Below are positions 9,420 through 18,501 of a stretch of DNA of 64,000 nucleotides, in pieces. The notes beneath the pieces were generated by a model that saw nothing but the letters and a program-made list of their open reading frames with translations, made no database searches and was not told where the DNA came from. Made by a program: the position numbers and the translations under genes. This DNA is from JALHMI01 sp964598535 (GTDB lineage Bacteria > Planctomycetota > Planctomycetia > Pirellulales > PALSA-1355): NCBI GenBank assembly GCA_964598535.1, contig CAZRCI010000008.1, positions 1 to 64,000 of the forward strand, written 5' to 3'. Numbering within the stretch: the first letter of the stretch is position 1; every line of letters starts with the position of its first letter.

Positions 9420-10451
9420 ATGCCCACTCCCAAAACACTCGGTTACCGCTGGCCCGCCGAATGGGAGCCGCACGCGGCCACGTGGCTGGCCTGGCCGCAC
9501 AAGCCGGAAACCTGGCCCGGCAAGTTCGAGCCGATTCCCGGCGTTTGGCAAAAGCTCGTGCGGACATTGGCCCGGTTCGAGCCGGTGCATATTTGCGCCG
9601 GCGGCGAAGCCGTGATGGCCGAGGCCCGCCGCCTGGTGGGCGACATTCCCAACGTCACGCTGCATGACATTCCGACGAACGACGTTTGGGCCCGCGATCA
9701 CGGCCCGATGTTTCTCTCCGGCGGCGAGGCGGGACTCGAGCCGGCGCTCGTCGATTGGGAATACAACGCCTGGGGCGGCAAGTATCCGCCGTTCGATTTG
9801 GACAACGCCGTGCCCGGCCAGGTGGCGGCGCTCACCGGACGCCGCGTGTTTTCGCCAGGCATTGTCATGGAAGGCGGAGCGATCGAGAACAACGGCGCCG
9901 GTACGATCCTCACCACCGAACCGTGCCTGTTGAATCCGAATCGCAATCCGCGGCTCGACCGCGAGCAGATCGAGCAGTATCTGCGCGATTACGCCTGCGC
10001 CGATAAGATCCTGTGGATCGGCGGCAGCGTCGCAGGCGACGACACCGACAGCCACATCGACGAGCTCGCGCGTTTCGTCGGTCCGGCTACCATTGTGGCC
10101 GCGCTCGAAAATGATCCCCAGGATGTGAACTACGAACCGCTGCAAGACAACTTCCGCCGGCTACAAACGCTCTCCGACGCCCAGGGGCGGCCGTTCGAGG
10201 TGATTCCGATCCCCATGCCCCGGCCGCTCTACTTCGACGACCAGCGGCTACCGGCCTGCTACATGAACTTTTACATCGCCAACGGCGCGGTCATCGTGCC
10301 CGTGTTCGACGATCCGTACGATCGCGTAGCGCTCGAGACGCTGGGGCGGCTGTTTCCCGGTCGCGAGATCATCGGCCTCGAGGCCATCGACCTCGTTTGG
10401 GGGTTGGGGGCGTTCCACTGCATTACGCAGCAACAACCGGCCGCCGTGTAG
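9420..10451 (+). CDS. aguA: Agmatine deiminase
   Basis: A 343-residue member of the agmatine deiminase / peptidylarginine-deiminase family, of usual length. It has the WARDHGP motif at 90-96 (substrate guanidine-binding Asp), His212 in DTDSHIDELARF and the catalytic Cys334 in GAFHCITQQ close to the C-terminus. It hydrolyses agmatine to N-carbamoylputrescine and ammonia. It forms a two-gene polyamine module with aguB immediately upstream and is convergent with the large DUF1080 gene. Confidence 0.95.
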   Translation: MPTPKTLGYRWPAEWEPHAATWLAWPHKPETWPGKFEPIPGVWQKLVRTLARFEPVHICAGGEAVMAEARRLVGDIPNVTLHDIPTNDVWARDHGPMFLSGGEAGLEPALVDWEYNAWGGKYPPFDLDNAVPGQVAALTGRRVFSPGIVMEGGAIENNGAGTILTTEPCLLNPNRNPRLDREQIEQYLRDYACADKILWIGGSVAGDDTDSHIDELARFVGPATIVAALENDPQDVNYEPLQDNFRRLQTLSDAQGRPFEVIPIPMPRPLYFDDQRLPACYMNFYIANGAVIVPVFDDPYDRVALETLGRLFPGREIIGLEAIDLVWGLGAFHCITQQQPAAV

Positions 10452-10493
10452 CCGTTCTGGCAAAGCTCGTCAGCGCACGAACGTCGTGCCGCG

Positions 10494-12881
10494 CTACTTT
10501 ACATAGAAGAGCGCCAACCGCCCGCCGAGCTGCTCGCTCTTGGCGTTCAGCTTGAGCGACTGGCCGAAGCTCACCGGATCGAGCACCAGGAACCGCCACC
10601 CGAGCCCGTCGCGCTGCCCGCCGAGCGCCGTGTAGTAGTTCTCGCCTTCGCCGGGGCGGCCCCAGAGCGGATCGAGATCGTCCATCGCCCAGCCATCGAC
10701 CGGTTGGCCGTCGATCTCCAGGCCCGCCAGGCCCGTGGCCGCGCCCTCGGGCTGTTCGTAGCTCAGTGCGACCCAGCGGCCCGCACCGGTGGCGGCGACG
10801 AGCGGCTTGCTCGCCGCGCCCGCCGGTTCGTAGATTCCTCGCAGCCGCATCCGGGCGGCGTAGTCCGCGCGATTGGCATCCGTGGCCCGATCGACACTCA
10901 TCGAGAAGCCGACGCCGTCGATCTTTTCGGCGCCGCGATTGCGTGCCGCGACGACCAGTCCCTTCCCGTACGGCATTGCCAGCATGTTCGCATAGCCGTC
11001 CTGCTGCGTTTGAACCATCGTGTTGAAATTCTTCGATTTCTCGCCCGCAAACGCGGGAAATACGAATCGCGCGGGCGCCGCGATCGCCGGCAGCGATTCG
11101 CCATCGAGGGTGACTTCAATCCACAAGTTGTCGTTTTGCAGCGTTTGCGGATTGGCGTGCAACCGCAGCCAGCTCACAAGCCCCGCGCCCTCGAGTCGAG
11201 CCAGCTCGACGGTCGTGCCGGGTTCGATGGCGCGCGGATCCACGGCGACACGCTCGTAGATCTCGGCCTCGCGGAGCTTGCCTCCTTGCACGCCTTGATG
11301 TCGGTAGGCGATCGATTCGAGCAGTCCGCGCGGGATGCCCGGCCGTTCGACCGCGTAGCTCTCAACGATGAAGTCCGCGGGAAGCGTCACATAGTTCAAT
11401 TGGTAACGCACGTCCAGGGGCTCGCTCACAACAACCTTCAGGCTCTTGGCATACGGCAGGCACATCAGCGTGGGATGCTGCTCGTGTGCCACGCCCGGCA
11501 CGTGCTCGAACAGATGTTCCGCCGCGCAGTCGATGCGCGGCGCTGTTTCGCCATCGAAATAGAATTTCAGCCGGCCGGCCGGAAACTCCTGCCAACAGCG
11601 CACCAGCGCGCCGGGACCGGTGAGCTCGGCCAGCACGTGCTCGCCGCCCTTGGGCGTCGTGCGGCTGCTCGTGGCCGACGTGATGCCGTCTTCGCGCGAG
11701 AGCCGCTCGGTGTTCATCAGGCGATCGAGCACGGCGTACGCGCCCGGCTCTTTCGAGGGCGCATACCAGGCGTCGAGCCCGAGCCCCTCGGGCGCTTCGA
11801 GCACGTAGATCTCGCGGAAGCGAACTTTGCCGCCGTGATCTTGCAGCCCCAGCCAGCCTTTCAAATGCCGATGTCTCACTTCGGGAAGTTTCACGGTGTT
11901 CGATTGCTGCACGAGCTGACCGTTCACCCAGGCGGTGACCATGCGGCCGTCGGTCTTGATCACGACGCGGTTCCACTCGCCCGACTTATCGGCCCGCGTG
12001 AGCGGCGGCAGATTGCCATAGATCGCCATCGTGCTGTCTTTCACCAGCCCGGGCCGATCGAGAATCTGAAGCTCCATGCCGTCGCCCGAGGGCCAGCCGC
12101 CGGTGGCGGTGCGAATCGCCACGCCGGAGTTGCCCCCCTTGGAGATCGTGTACTCGAACGACCAGGTGAAGTTGGCGTATTCGCCGTTCGTGCGCAGATA
12201 GTGCAGTCCCGTGTGGAAGGGAAGAGGAAGAATGTGCCCGTCCTCGACTTTCCAGTTGCCTTTGTCGTTGTTGACGTGCCAGCCTTCCAGATCGCGGCCA
12301 TTGAACAGCGAGTTGCCGCGCGGCTCTTCGAGCGTCAGGTTCGCGAGCGAGGCTTCGCCCCCGCGCACGGCGAGCGCCAGGCCGAAGCGGCGGTTGCGAT
12401 CGATCTCCACTTCGCTCACGACGCGGCCGTCGACGAGCACGCTAAGCTGGCCGCCGAAACGCCGGATCTCGGTCTTGTGCGGGCTCTCGCCGCCAGTGGC
12501 TTCCAGCGTCGATCCGGCCGCGAGTGACGTTTCGCCGTCGTGAACCGCGCCGCAGCCGTCGCCCTCGGCGAGCGTGATCGACAACCCCGCGCCCGCGGGC
12601 ACGTCCGGCAGACCGATGGACCAGGCGCCGCCGTCGCGCGCGGACCACTCGAGCCGCAGCGCGAAGTCGCCCAGGGTCCAGCCGGAGAGCAGCCGCGTCG
12701 ACTGCGCGTTGCCGGTCAAGCGGCCATCGCTGATGACCCAGCGAGCGGGCGGTTCGGACCCATGTTCCCAGCCGGCCAGGCTATCGGCCATCAGCAGGTT
12801 GTTGGCGGCCGATTGAGCGCGGGCGGCCTGAGCGACCAGCGCGAGCGAAGCAACAAGCACACAAATTCGCCGCAGATTCAT
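10494..12881 (-). CDS. Large secreted protein with two DUF1080 (LamG-like) domains and a DUF2961-like region
   Basis: A 795-residue protein with signal peptide (residues about 1-22). It has two concanavalin-like modules in a row. The first (about 30-185) is degenerate. The second (about 190-360) has the DUF1080 pattern: SLFNGRDLEGWHV, then GGNSGVAIRT, then WNRVVIKTDGRMVTAWVNGQ. From about 380 on, the HVLAELTGPGALVRCW and KFYFDGE pattern resembles DUF2961 jelly-roll proteins. DUF1080 members include 3-keto-disaccharide hydrolases, so a periplasmic carbohydrate-related role is likely but inferred. It is a single gene, convergent with aguA. Confidence 0.8.
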   Translation of the reverse strand: MNLRRICVLVASLALVAQAARAQSAANNLLMADSLAGWEHGSEPPARWVISDGRLTGNAQSTRLLSGWTLGDFALRLEWSARDGGAWSIGLPDVPAGAGLSITLAEGDGCGAVHDGETSLAAGSTLEATGGESPHKTEIRRFGGQLSVLVDGRVVSEVEIDRNRRFGLALAVRGGEASLANLTLEEPRGNSLFNGRDLEGWHVNNDKGNWKVEDGHILPLPFHTGLHYLRTNGEYANFTWSFEYTISKGGNSGVAIRTATGGWPSGDGMELQILDRPGLVKDSTMAIYGNLPPLTRADKSGEWNRVVIKTDGRMVTAWVNGQLVQQSNTVKLPEVRHRHLKGWLGLQDHGGKVRFREIYVLEAPEGLGLDAWYAPSKEPGAYAVLDRLMNTERLSREDGITSATSSRTTPKGGEHVLAELTGPGALVRCWQEFPAGRLKFYFDGETAPRIDCAAEHLFEHVPGVAHEQHPTLMCLPYAKSLKVVVSEPLDVRYQLNYVTLPADFIVESYAVERPGIPRGLLESIAYRHQGVQGGKLREAEIYERVAVDPRAIEPGTTVELARLEGAGLVSWLRLHANPQTLQNDNLWIEVTLDGESLPAIAAPARFVFPAFAGEKSKNFNTMVQTQQDGYANMLAMPYGKGLVVAARNRGAEKIDGVGFSMSVDRATDANRADYAARMRLRGIYEPAGAASKPLVAATGAGRWVALSYEQPEGAATGLAGLEIDGQPVDGWAMDDLDPLWGRPGEGENYYTALGGQRDGLGWRFLVLDPVSFGQSLKLNAKSEQLGGRLALFYVK

Positions 12882-12956
12882 CAGAGAAGTACCTCAGAGC
12901 TTGATTCAGCGCGAAGCCGTTCGCAGGTCGTTAGTATTTACAGATCACGCCCGATG

Positions 12957-13805
12957 CTAGAACCCCAGGAACTCTTCGAGCGCATCGCGCATCACCTGGG
13001 GATCGGCGTCTTTTCCGGTCCAGATGTGAAATCCGATTACCGCCTGGTTCACGAGCATTCCCAGACCGTCGAGCGTCTGACAGCCGCGTTCCTTGGCGTC
13101 GCGCAAGAGCCGCGTTTCCGGCGGATTGAAGATCACGTCGGCCACGATCATGTCCGATTCCAGGGTATCGACGGCCAGCGGAACCCGCGCCGCGCCGTCG
13201 CTCAGCCCGATCGACGTGGCGTTGATGATCACGTCGGTCTCCGGCGGCACGCGATAGTCGCCTTCCCAGCGTATGAATTGGGTGGGGACGTTCACTTTAT
13301 CGTTGATCAGCGCGGCCAGTTCCTGCCCGCGCGTTTCGTCGCGGTTGACGATCGTCATCGTGCTCGCGCCATTGAGCGCCACCTCGACCGCGATCGCCCG
13401 AGCCGCTCCGCCGGCGCCAAGAATAATGACGTTCTTGCCGGCCGGATCGGTGAGTTCCTTGAGCGACTGCACGAAACCTTTGCCGTCGGTATTTTCGCCT
13501 ACCAGCTCATCGCCCACGCGGTTGACGCAATTCACGGCGCCCATCAACGCGGCGGCTTCGCTCGTGCGGTCGAGGTATTGAATCACCTCGACCTTGTGCG
13601 GAATTGTCAGGTTGCAGCCGCGAAAGCACATCGCCCGCATGCCGCGGATCGCATCGCCCAGGTTCTCGGGCGCGACTTCGAGCGTCAGGTAGCGCCAATC
13701 GAGCCCGACCTGCGCAAAGGCCTTCTCCATCATGTACTGCGTGGGGTTGCCGGCCACGGGCTGGCCGAACACGGCGACAATTTCTTGAATCGCAGGGTGG
13801 GTCAC
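12957..13805 (-). CDS. aroE: Shikimate dehydrogenase (variant substrate loop)
   Basis: A 282-residue protein from the GTG at 13805; the encoded start MTHPAIQEIVAVFGQPVAG fits the family. It has the catalytic Lys71 in CNLTIPHK and Asp107 in ENTDGKG, and a NADP-binding GAGGAAR loop at 130-136. It reduces 3-dehydroshikimate to shikimate in aromatic amino acid synthesis. The substrate loop is unusual: the common HSxSPxxHN after GxPV(A) is replaced by GNPTQYMM, so neither usual serine is present. It may therefore be a quinate/shikimate dehydrogenase subtype. The start at GTG is the least certain point. Confidence 0.88.
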   Translation of the reverse strand: MTHPAIQEIVAVFGQPVAGNPTQYMMEKAFAQVGLDWRYLTLEVAPENLGDAIRGMRAMCFRGCNLTIPHKVEVIQYLDRTSEAAALMGAVNCVNRVGDELVGENTDGKGFVQSLKELTDPAGKNVIILGAGGAARAIAVEVALNGASTMTIVNRDETRGQELAALINDKVNVPTQFIRWEGDYRVPPETDVIINATSIGLSDGAARVPLAVDTLESDMIVADVIFNPPETRLLRDAKERGCQTLDGLGMLVNQAVIGFHIWTGKDADPQVMRDALEEFLGF

Positions 13806-14029
13806 GGGAGGCAGCGTCCTCGAGGCGGGGTACGAGATCAGCGGATCGAGCGGCGCGGAGACAGCCGCCCGACGGTGTCTATCTTGATCGACCGCCGAGG
13901 CGAATGCAACGCCCTGCCGGCGGTTGCCGCATGCCGCAGATCCTCGCAAATTCCAAGGGAAACGAGCGCCATCTGTGAGGGCAAGTTCTTCGACATCCAG
14001 AGCGGTTCCCCAGGAACTCTCCGCGCCCG

Positions 14030-14830
14030 CTATGGCAACCAGACCGTGGCGGCTCGCTGCGTCTCGCCGGCCGAGCCAACGCGGCGAGCCTTGATCCGCA
14101 CGTACGGCGCGACATAGCCGCTGCGATGCGCAAAGGTGCCTTTGGCCGCCGCCTGATCGGCATGCACCGGTTCGATGAGATCCTCGATCACGAATCCCGC
14201 CCGGCACATGCCGCCGAGCAACTCCTCCCAGCGGTGCAGGAACTCGAGCGTGCCGGCCTCGCGATGCGAGCTGCCTTCGACCGCCGGTAGTGGGCCGGCG
14301 CGATAGTACGGTTCGGCCAACTCATAACCCCGTGCGCTCGGCTCGACGGTCGTTTGCAAACTGGTGGGCGTTTTATGCTGGCTGATATAAAGTCCTCCGG
14401 CCGTCAGCACGCGCGCCACCTCGACGAACACGGGCCGCACGTCGGGCACATAACAGGTGCTCACCGGATGGATTACCAGATCGAAGGTCGCCGCCGCCAG
14501 CGCCGAGAGATCATCCATCGACGCCTCCACGGTCCGCACCGCAAGCCCGCGTTCGGCGGCCACCTCGCGATCGATGGCCAGCATCGCGCCGCTGATGTCG
14601 ACGACGGTGACCACTCCGCCGGCCGCGGCATACAGCGCGCTTTGCCGCCCGCCGCCCGCCGCCAGGCACAGCACGCGCTGCCCACGAATGCTTCCGCCAA
14701 GCCAGCCCGAGGGATCGACCGCGGCCAGCGGATCGCGAAACTCCTCGTCGGGCGCGGGCTTGGTGAACCGTTCGCCGCGATGCGCGCGGCGGTCCCAAGC
14801 CTGACGGTTATGTTCGTGCGGAGAGCTCAT
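14030..14830 (-). CDS. Class I SAM-dependent methyltransferase
   Basis: A 266-residue protein from the ATG at 14830 (GAGCGG precedes it; an ATG at 14857 is the alternative). It opens NRQAWDRRA, as do many UbiE/COQ5-like methyltransferases. Motif I is VLCLAAGGGRQSALYAAAG (about 53-71), followed by VTVVDISGAML (motif II) and the post-core LTAGGLYISQHKTP. The substrate is not known from sequence. It lies between aroE and the B12-riboswitch cluster on the same strand, with gaps of 225 and 85 bp, and is probably a separate transcription unit. Confidence 0.82.
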   Translation of the reverse strand: MSSPHEHNRQAWDRRAHRGERFTKPAPDEEFRDPLAAVDPSGWLGGSIRGQRVLCLAAGGGRQSALYAAAGGVVTVVDISGAMLAIDREVAAERGLAVRTVEASMDDLSALAAATFDLVIHPVSTCYVPDVRPVFVEVARVLTAGGLYISQHKTPTSLQTTVEPSARGYELAEPYYRAGPLPAVEGSSHREAGTLEFLHRWEELLGGMCRAGFVIEDLIEPVHADQAAAKGTFAHRSGYVAPYVRIKARRVGSAGETQRAATVWLP

Positions 14831-14914
14831 CCGCTCGATTGAACGTCGAGTCGGCATGGCTTGTCAATCGCCGCCAGCTCGGAAGCTCGTTCAGAACGGG
14901 GCAAAATTCATTTT

Positions 14915-15934
14915 CTAGCCGCGCCGTTTGCGACGCGCCACGACCAGCGCCGCCGCGCCGGTGAGCAAGAGCGCCCAGGTACCCGGCTCCGGCACTTGGA
15001 ACATCGACGCGGGATACAATCCCTGCCAGTTGCCAAAGCCCGTCACCAGCACCAGGTCGTTCATTGGATCGTAAATCACGTTGCTGAAGTTGCCGTTGTC
15101 GTAGAAGTTCGCATTGCCGTTCTGATCAAACAGCGTGAAGCCGGTGGGGCCGCCCACGAACAGGTAGCCGCGCGCGTCGAAGAACATGCCGGCGCCGCTA
15201 TTGTTGTCGAGCGTGTTGAACAGTTCGCCGCTGTTCCATTCCAGCGGAGCGTGGTTGGCAAGGGCATTTTCGAGCGCTGTTTGCTCGAACCGCCGCAACT
15301 GGCCGCGCTGCGGGCCGAAGCCGATGCTCACGTACAGCCGCCCCAGCGCGTCGGTCGCCATCGCCGAGCTCGCGCCGGGGATGTTGTCGATCAAGAGGTT
15401 ATTGTCTCCGCTCGCGGCGTCAAACACCGAGACCGAGCTACCCGTGAACGAGGCGTTGCCCTGGTTGACGAAATACAGATCGTTCGACGCTCCGACGTTG
15501 GCGGCCAGAAACCGCTCGTGGAACGACACGTTGCCGACCGCGGTGTTGCTGTCGCCGCCGGCCGCGGGAATCGTGAAGATCTGGCCCGCGTGGTCGCCTC
15601 CCTGAAAGCCGCCGCCGCCATTGCCCACGAGCAGCTTGCCGCCATCGCGCGAAAAAGCGATCGGCCCCGCGTCCGCGCTTCCCGAGCCGACGCTCCCGAT
15701 CGACGTGAAGCCGTTCGACAGCGGCGCGTCCTGCTTCAGGATTTGCGAGCCGTTCCACACGTACAGCAGGCCGTCGTTCGGGCCAAACTCGACCGAGATC
15801 GAGAACGCGTTCGCGCCCGGCGCCGGCAGCGTCACGTTGATCGGCGGCGCGGGCAGATCCTCCGCGGCGCTCGAGGCGCGAGAGTGGCTCAGCAGCGTTA
15901 ACGTAATCAGTATTCCAGTCAGCATGCGCTTCAT
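14915..15934 (-). CDS. PEP-CTERM beta-propeller-like surface protein, under cobalamin riboswitch 1
   Basis: A 339-residue protein with signal peptide (about 1-24). The C-terminal sorting signal starts at about 314 with VPEPGTWALLLTG, then a helix and an RRKRR tail, the usual PEP-CTERM layout read by exosortase. Between them, repeats such as GPNDGLLYVWNG, GGKLLVGNGGGG, SNDLYFVNQG, ALGRLYVSIGFG and ARGYLFVGGP look like propeller blades. It is the last gene behind riboswitch 1, 69 bp after the DUF1559 gene. BtuG, the B12-binding surface protein of Bacteroides, is also a beta-propeller; I infer by analogy a cobalamin or cobinamide binding role, without sequence proof. Confidence 0.82.
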   Translation of the reverse strand: MKRMLTGILITLTLLSHSRASSAAEDLPAPPINVTLPAPGANAFSISVEFGPNDGLLYVWNGSQILKQDAPLSNGFTSIGSVGSGSADAGPIAFSRDGGKLLVGNGGGGFQGGDHAGQIFTIPAAGGDSNTAVGNVSFHERFLAANVGASNDLYFVNQGNASFTGSSVSVFDAASGDNNLLIDNIPGASSAMATDALGRLYVSIGFGPQRGQLRRFEQTALENALANHAPLEWNSGELFNTLDNNSGAGMFFDARGYLFVGGPTGFTLFDQNGNANFYDNGNFSNVIYDPMNDLVLVTGFGNWQGLYPASMFQVPEPGTWALLLTGAAALVVARRKRRG

Positions 15935-16003
15935 CGATGGATTCCTCGGGGGTTGGTTGTCAGTGGATGGTGTTTGGTTTGAATGGGGATGTCGTGGAGG
16001 GTC

Positions 16004-16912
16004 TTAACGTTCGGGTTGTTCCTGGCCCACTTCGTCTCCGTTGCGCGTACAGATGGCCGCGAGCATTTCGAGCGAAGTGTCTTCGCCGGTGAAACGCAGC
16101 GAGCCGTCGCAGAACAGCAGGTTCACGCCGCGCGGATGGTCGCACCAGATTTCATTGTCCGCCCAGCGATACATGGGGAGCGACCGGTCGTTGATCGGGC
16201 CGCTGGTATCGAAAATGTTCTCGCCGTTGGCCCACTCGCCGGCGTAGCTGGCTCCGCGCCCCGTGTCTTCGGCCACGATCAGGGTGTGCGACGTGCCGTC
16301 GGTGATCTGGCGGATCGCAATCGGTTTCTCGTAAATAAGCACGCCGTTCATATACGGCTTCGACAGCCCCATGAAGCCGAAGTTGCCGCCGTAATCGCTG
16401 AACGCCAGATCGTCGCCCGGGTTCCACTGTCCGTTGTTGTTGGCGTCGCCGGTCGTGGGGCCCTTGCGGTCCGAGGCCAAGAACGCCGTGCTCGGACAGA
16501 GAAACGTGGAAAGCACCGTGCCGGCCGCCTGGCGATTTTCGATCCGGTTGTAGCCCTTGCTGAGATCGAACTGCTCGTAGACGGCGTTTTCCTCGATGAA
16601 CGGCAGCAGAAACACGATCCACGAGAGCTGCTTGCCCTGGGGATTGGCGCCCGTGCGGCGGTCGACGAGTCCCGGCGGAAACGCGCCCGCGGCGTCGTGG
16701 TAATGCAACAGCCCGACGCCGATCTGGCGCAGGTTGTTCGCGCATTGTGCGCGGCGCCCCGCCTCCCGCGCCGCTTGCACCGCCGGCAACAGGAGCGACA
16801 CGAGCACGCCCGTGATCGCGATCACGACCAACAGTTCCACGAGCGTGAAACCGCCGGCGATCGTCGTTCGAGATTGGCGCGCGATGGTATGCAAGGCAGA
16901 GTGCCAGCGCAT
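16004..16912 (-). CDS. DUF1559 pseudopilin-like protein, first gene of riboswitch unit 1
   Basis: A 302-residue protein. A prepilin-type leader ends GG/FTLVELLVVIAI (cleavage after Gly21, Glu26 being the conserved +5 Glu), followed by the hydrophobic helix and PAVQAAREAGRRAQC. The C-terminal domain is DUF1559, ending with the H-x9-DG type motif in DHPRGVNLLFCDGS. ITDGTSHTLIVAED is another family motif. DUF1559 proteins are abundant in planctomycetes and their function is not known. It begins about 197 nt after the riboswitch 1 aptamer, so it is the first coding region in that transcript. Confidence 0.9.
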   Translation of the reverse strand: MRWHSALHTIARQSRTTIAGGFTLVELLVVIAITGVLVSLLLPAVQAAREAGRRAQCANNLRQIGVGLLHYHDAAGAFPPGLVDRRTGANPQGKQLSWIVFLLPFIEENAVYEQFDLSKGYNRIENRQAAGTVLSTFLCPSTAFLASDRKGPTTGDANNNGQWNPGDDLAFSDYGGNFGFMGLSKPYMNGVLIYEKPIAIRQITDGTSHTLIVAEDTGRGASYAGEWANGENIFDTSGPINDRSLPMYRWADNEIWCDHPRGVNLLFCDGSLRFTGEDTSLEMLAAICTRNGDEVGQEQPER

Positions 16913-17075
16913 CGTTTAGCGCGTACCGCGACTGCGAGAAAAGTTTGGCAGGTGGTCTCGTGGATAATGTGCGCGCAAGCAGGCACAAGCGCGAGCGGCC
17001 AAACCGCACGGAGTTTACAGGTACGAGCCGACGATTAGCGGCGTCCTATCACGAAATCCACGAGAACGTTCGAAA

Positions 17076-17096
17076 GCCTTCGTCCCTCGCGAATGC
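17076..17096 (-). promoter_or_regulatory. Expression-platform hairpin (P13-like) of cobalamin riboswitch 1
   Basis: On the minus strand this is GCATTCG, loop CGAGGGA, CGAAGGC: a 7-bp stem with one A.G mismatch. The hairpin at 20463-20481 has the same loop and nearly the same stem. The GGG of the loop can pair with the CCC of the aptamer's L5 region. That is the kissing-loop arrangement of many cobalamin riboswitches, and it would tie B12 binding to ribosome access. The fold itself is inferred. Confidence 0.6.
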
Positions 17097-17108
17097 TTCC
17101 GCGGTCAA

Positions 17109-17314
17109 GCGTTGGTAGGTCTTCTGACTCGCGAGCTTGAAATCCGCTGGCCTTCTCGTTGCTCCCGACGGGCGTATAAGCCAATCTGCCGGGCAACAAT
17201 GGCGATGAATCAGCGTTTCTTAAGCACTCGCTTACAGCGGCGGGGCCGTCCCGGAGTTACACCGGAGTTCCCTGTTTTTGTCGACGTTTCAGCAGAAACG
17301 CCGACCACCAACGC
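17109..17314 (-). promoter_or_regulatory. Cobalamin riboswitch 1 (aptamer)
   Basis: A 206-nt aptamer on the minus strand. P1 is closed by GCGTTGGT (minus, from 17314) and ACCAACGC at 17109-17116. The core has the classic order: GGGAA, CCGGTG, ACTCCGGGACGG, CCCCGCCGCTGTAAGCGAG (17228-17269) and the B12 box AGTCAGAAGACCTACC (17113-17131). It lies upstream of the DUF1559 gene at 16912 and the PEP-CTERM propeller gene. With adenosyl- or methyl-cobalamin bound, such aptamers normally reduce expression. No poly-U terminator follows, so control is probably translational. Confidence 0.93.
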
Positions 17315-17465
17315 ACGCTAGGCCGGTCACTCTAGCAGCCGCTTGTAGCTTTGTCAAATTCGCTATTTTAAATAGGTAGCCGCAAATGCCCTCCGCTTGC
17401 TGCCGCAGGTTTCGCGCGGCAGCAAGCGGGAGGGCGAGTCGTCGGGGATCCATCCGCGGCTACGG

Positions 17466-18482
17466 CTAACCGTGCATCACACGCTTCCGCTTGCGGAACA
17501 ACGGCAGGCTGGCCGCGCCTGCGAGCGCGAGCATCACGGTCGCCGGTTCCGGCACCAGCGCGGCGTGAACCACCCCGACCGCCCCGGTCGACAAGCCGAG
17601 ATAGTCGAATCCTCCAGAATCGAACGTCACCCAGTTGTCGAGGATTGCGTTGCCCAAAGAATCGCGCGCAATGCCGGGAATCACGTTGCCGTCATTGTCG
17701 TAAAGCTCGCCGCTGCCGATTACGTCGACTAGACGGACATAACGCACGTCGGATAGATCGAGCAGGCCGGCGGTCACCAAGGGGTCCGAGGCCAGCTCGC
17801 TCAGGTCGAACGGCGTGCCCCAGTTCGTGGCGTGCTTGCCTGCCAGATTGTAGACGTTCGTCATGTCGTAGCCTTGGAACGTTCCGGCGACTGCCGTCGC
17901 CGCGGTGTTCAGCGAAATGGGCGCGAAACGCGCGAAGTCCGTCCCATTGCTGGAGACTTCGACATAGGCCAACTCGGCGAACAAACTATTGCCGCTCGGG
18001 TACTGAAATCCATTTTCGAAGACCGCGAAATCCGGACCCGGACCGTCGTAGATCCGGTTCAGGCCGAAGCCCAGCGTGATCGAGCCCGGACTGTCGACGC
18101 CGATGAACCCGTAGCTATCGTTCGGGTTGTTAACGTCGCCATGAAACAGGTCGTTGCTCGCCAGGCCGTTGTGGTAGCCGTTGGGCTTTGTGCCCGCCTG
18201 TGGAGCATACCGTTTGTCGAACGGCGTGTTCGTCCCGCTAGGAGATGGAACCGGACTGTAGAGGTCGCCCAGCGAAGCGAATCCCGTGTTGAGGTTCTGA
18301 AAGTTGGCCCCCACGCCGGGTGCCGGAGAATAATCCACGACCGAACTTTCGAACACGGTAAAACTCGAGCGGGGAATCGGGTTGTCCGGGGCGCCCGGCG
18401 TTACGCCAGAGATTCCAGAATACGGTCCCGCCAGCGCGGGCGCGGGCAAACACAGCAGCGTTACAGCCATGAGATATTTCAT
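17466..18482 (-). CDS. PEP-CTERM surface protein, third gene of riboswitch unit 2
   Basis: A 338-residue protein from the ATG at 18482; signal peptide about 1-19. The core contains SPGSITLGFG, GPGPDFAVFENGF, AYVEVSSNGTDFARF, YNLAGKHATNWGTPFDLSEL, VRYVRLVDVIGS and a C-terminal FDSGGFDYLGL. This series closely resembles a surface protein that I recall next to DUF4465 proteins in Bacteroidetes B12-uptake loci. The tail is PEP-CTERM: VPEPATVMLALAG from about 310, then FRKRKR. It is the last gene of the riboswitch 2 unit, 19 bp after the DUF4465-like gene. A cobalamin-related role is inferred. Confidence 0.82.
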   Translation of the reverse strand: MKYLMAVTLLCLPAPALAGPYSGISGVTPGAPDNPIPRSSFTVFESSVVDYSPAPGVGANFQNLNTGFASLGDLYSPVPSPSGTNTPFDKRYAPQAGTKPNGYHNGLASNDLFHGDVNNPNDSYGFIGVDSPGSITLGFGLNRIYDGPGPDFAVFENGFQYPSGNSLFAELAYVEVSSNGTDFARFAPISLNTAATAVAGTFQGYDMTNVYNLAGKHATNWGTPFDLSELASDPLVTAGLLDLSDVRYVRLVDVIGSGELYDNDGNVIPGIARDSLGNAILDNWVTFDSGGFDYLGLSTGAVGVVHAALVPEPATVMLALAGAASLPLFRKRKRVMHG

Positions 18483-18501
18483 GAGTATCGGTCCTTTTCT
18501 A

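Noticed and set aside
12540..14117. A 525-residue plus-strand frame over the DUF1080 start and aroE
   Set aside because: It crosses two clear minus-strand genes and has no coding motifs of its own.
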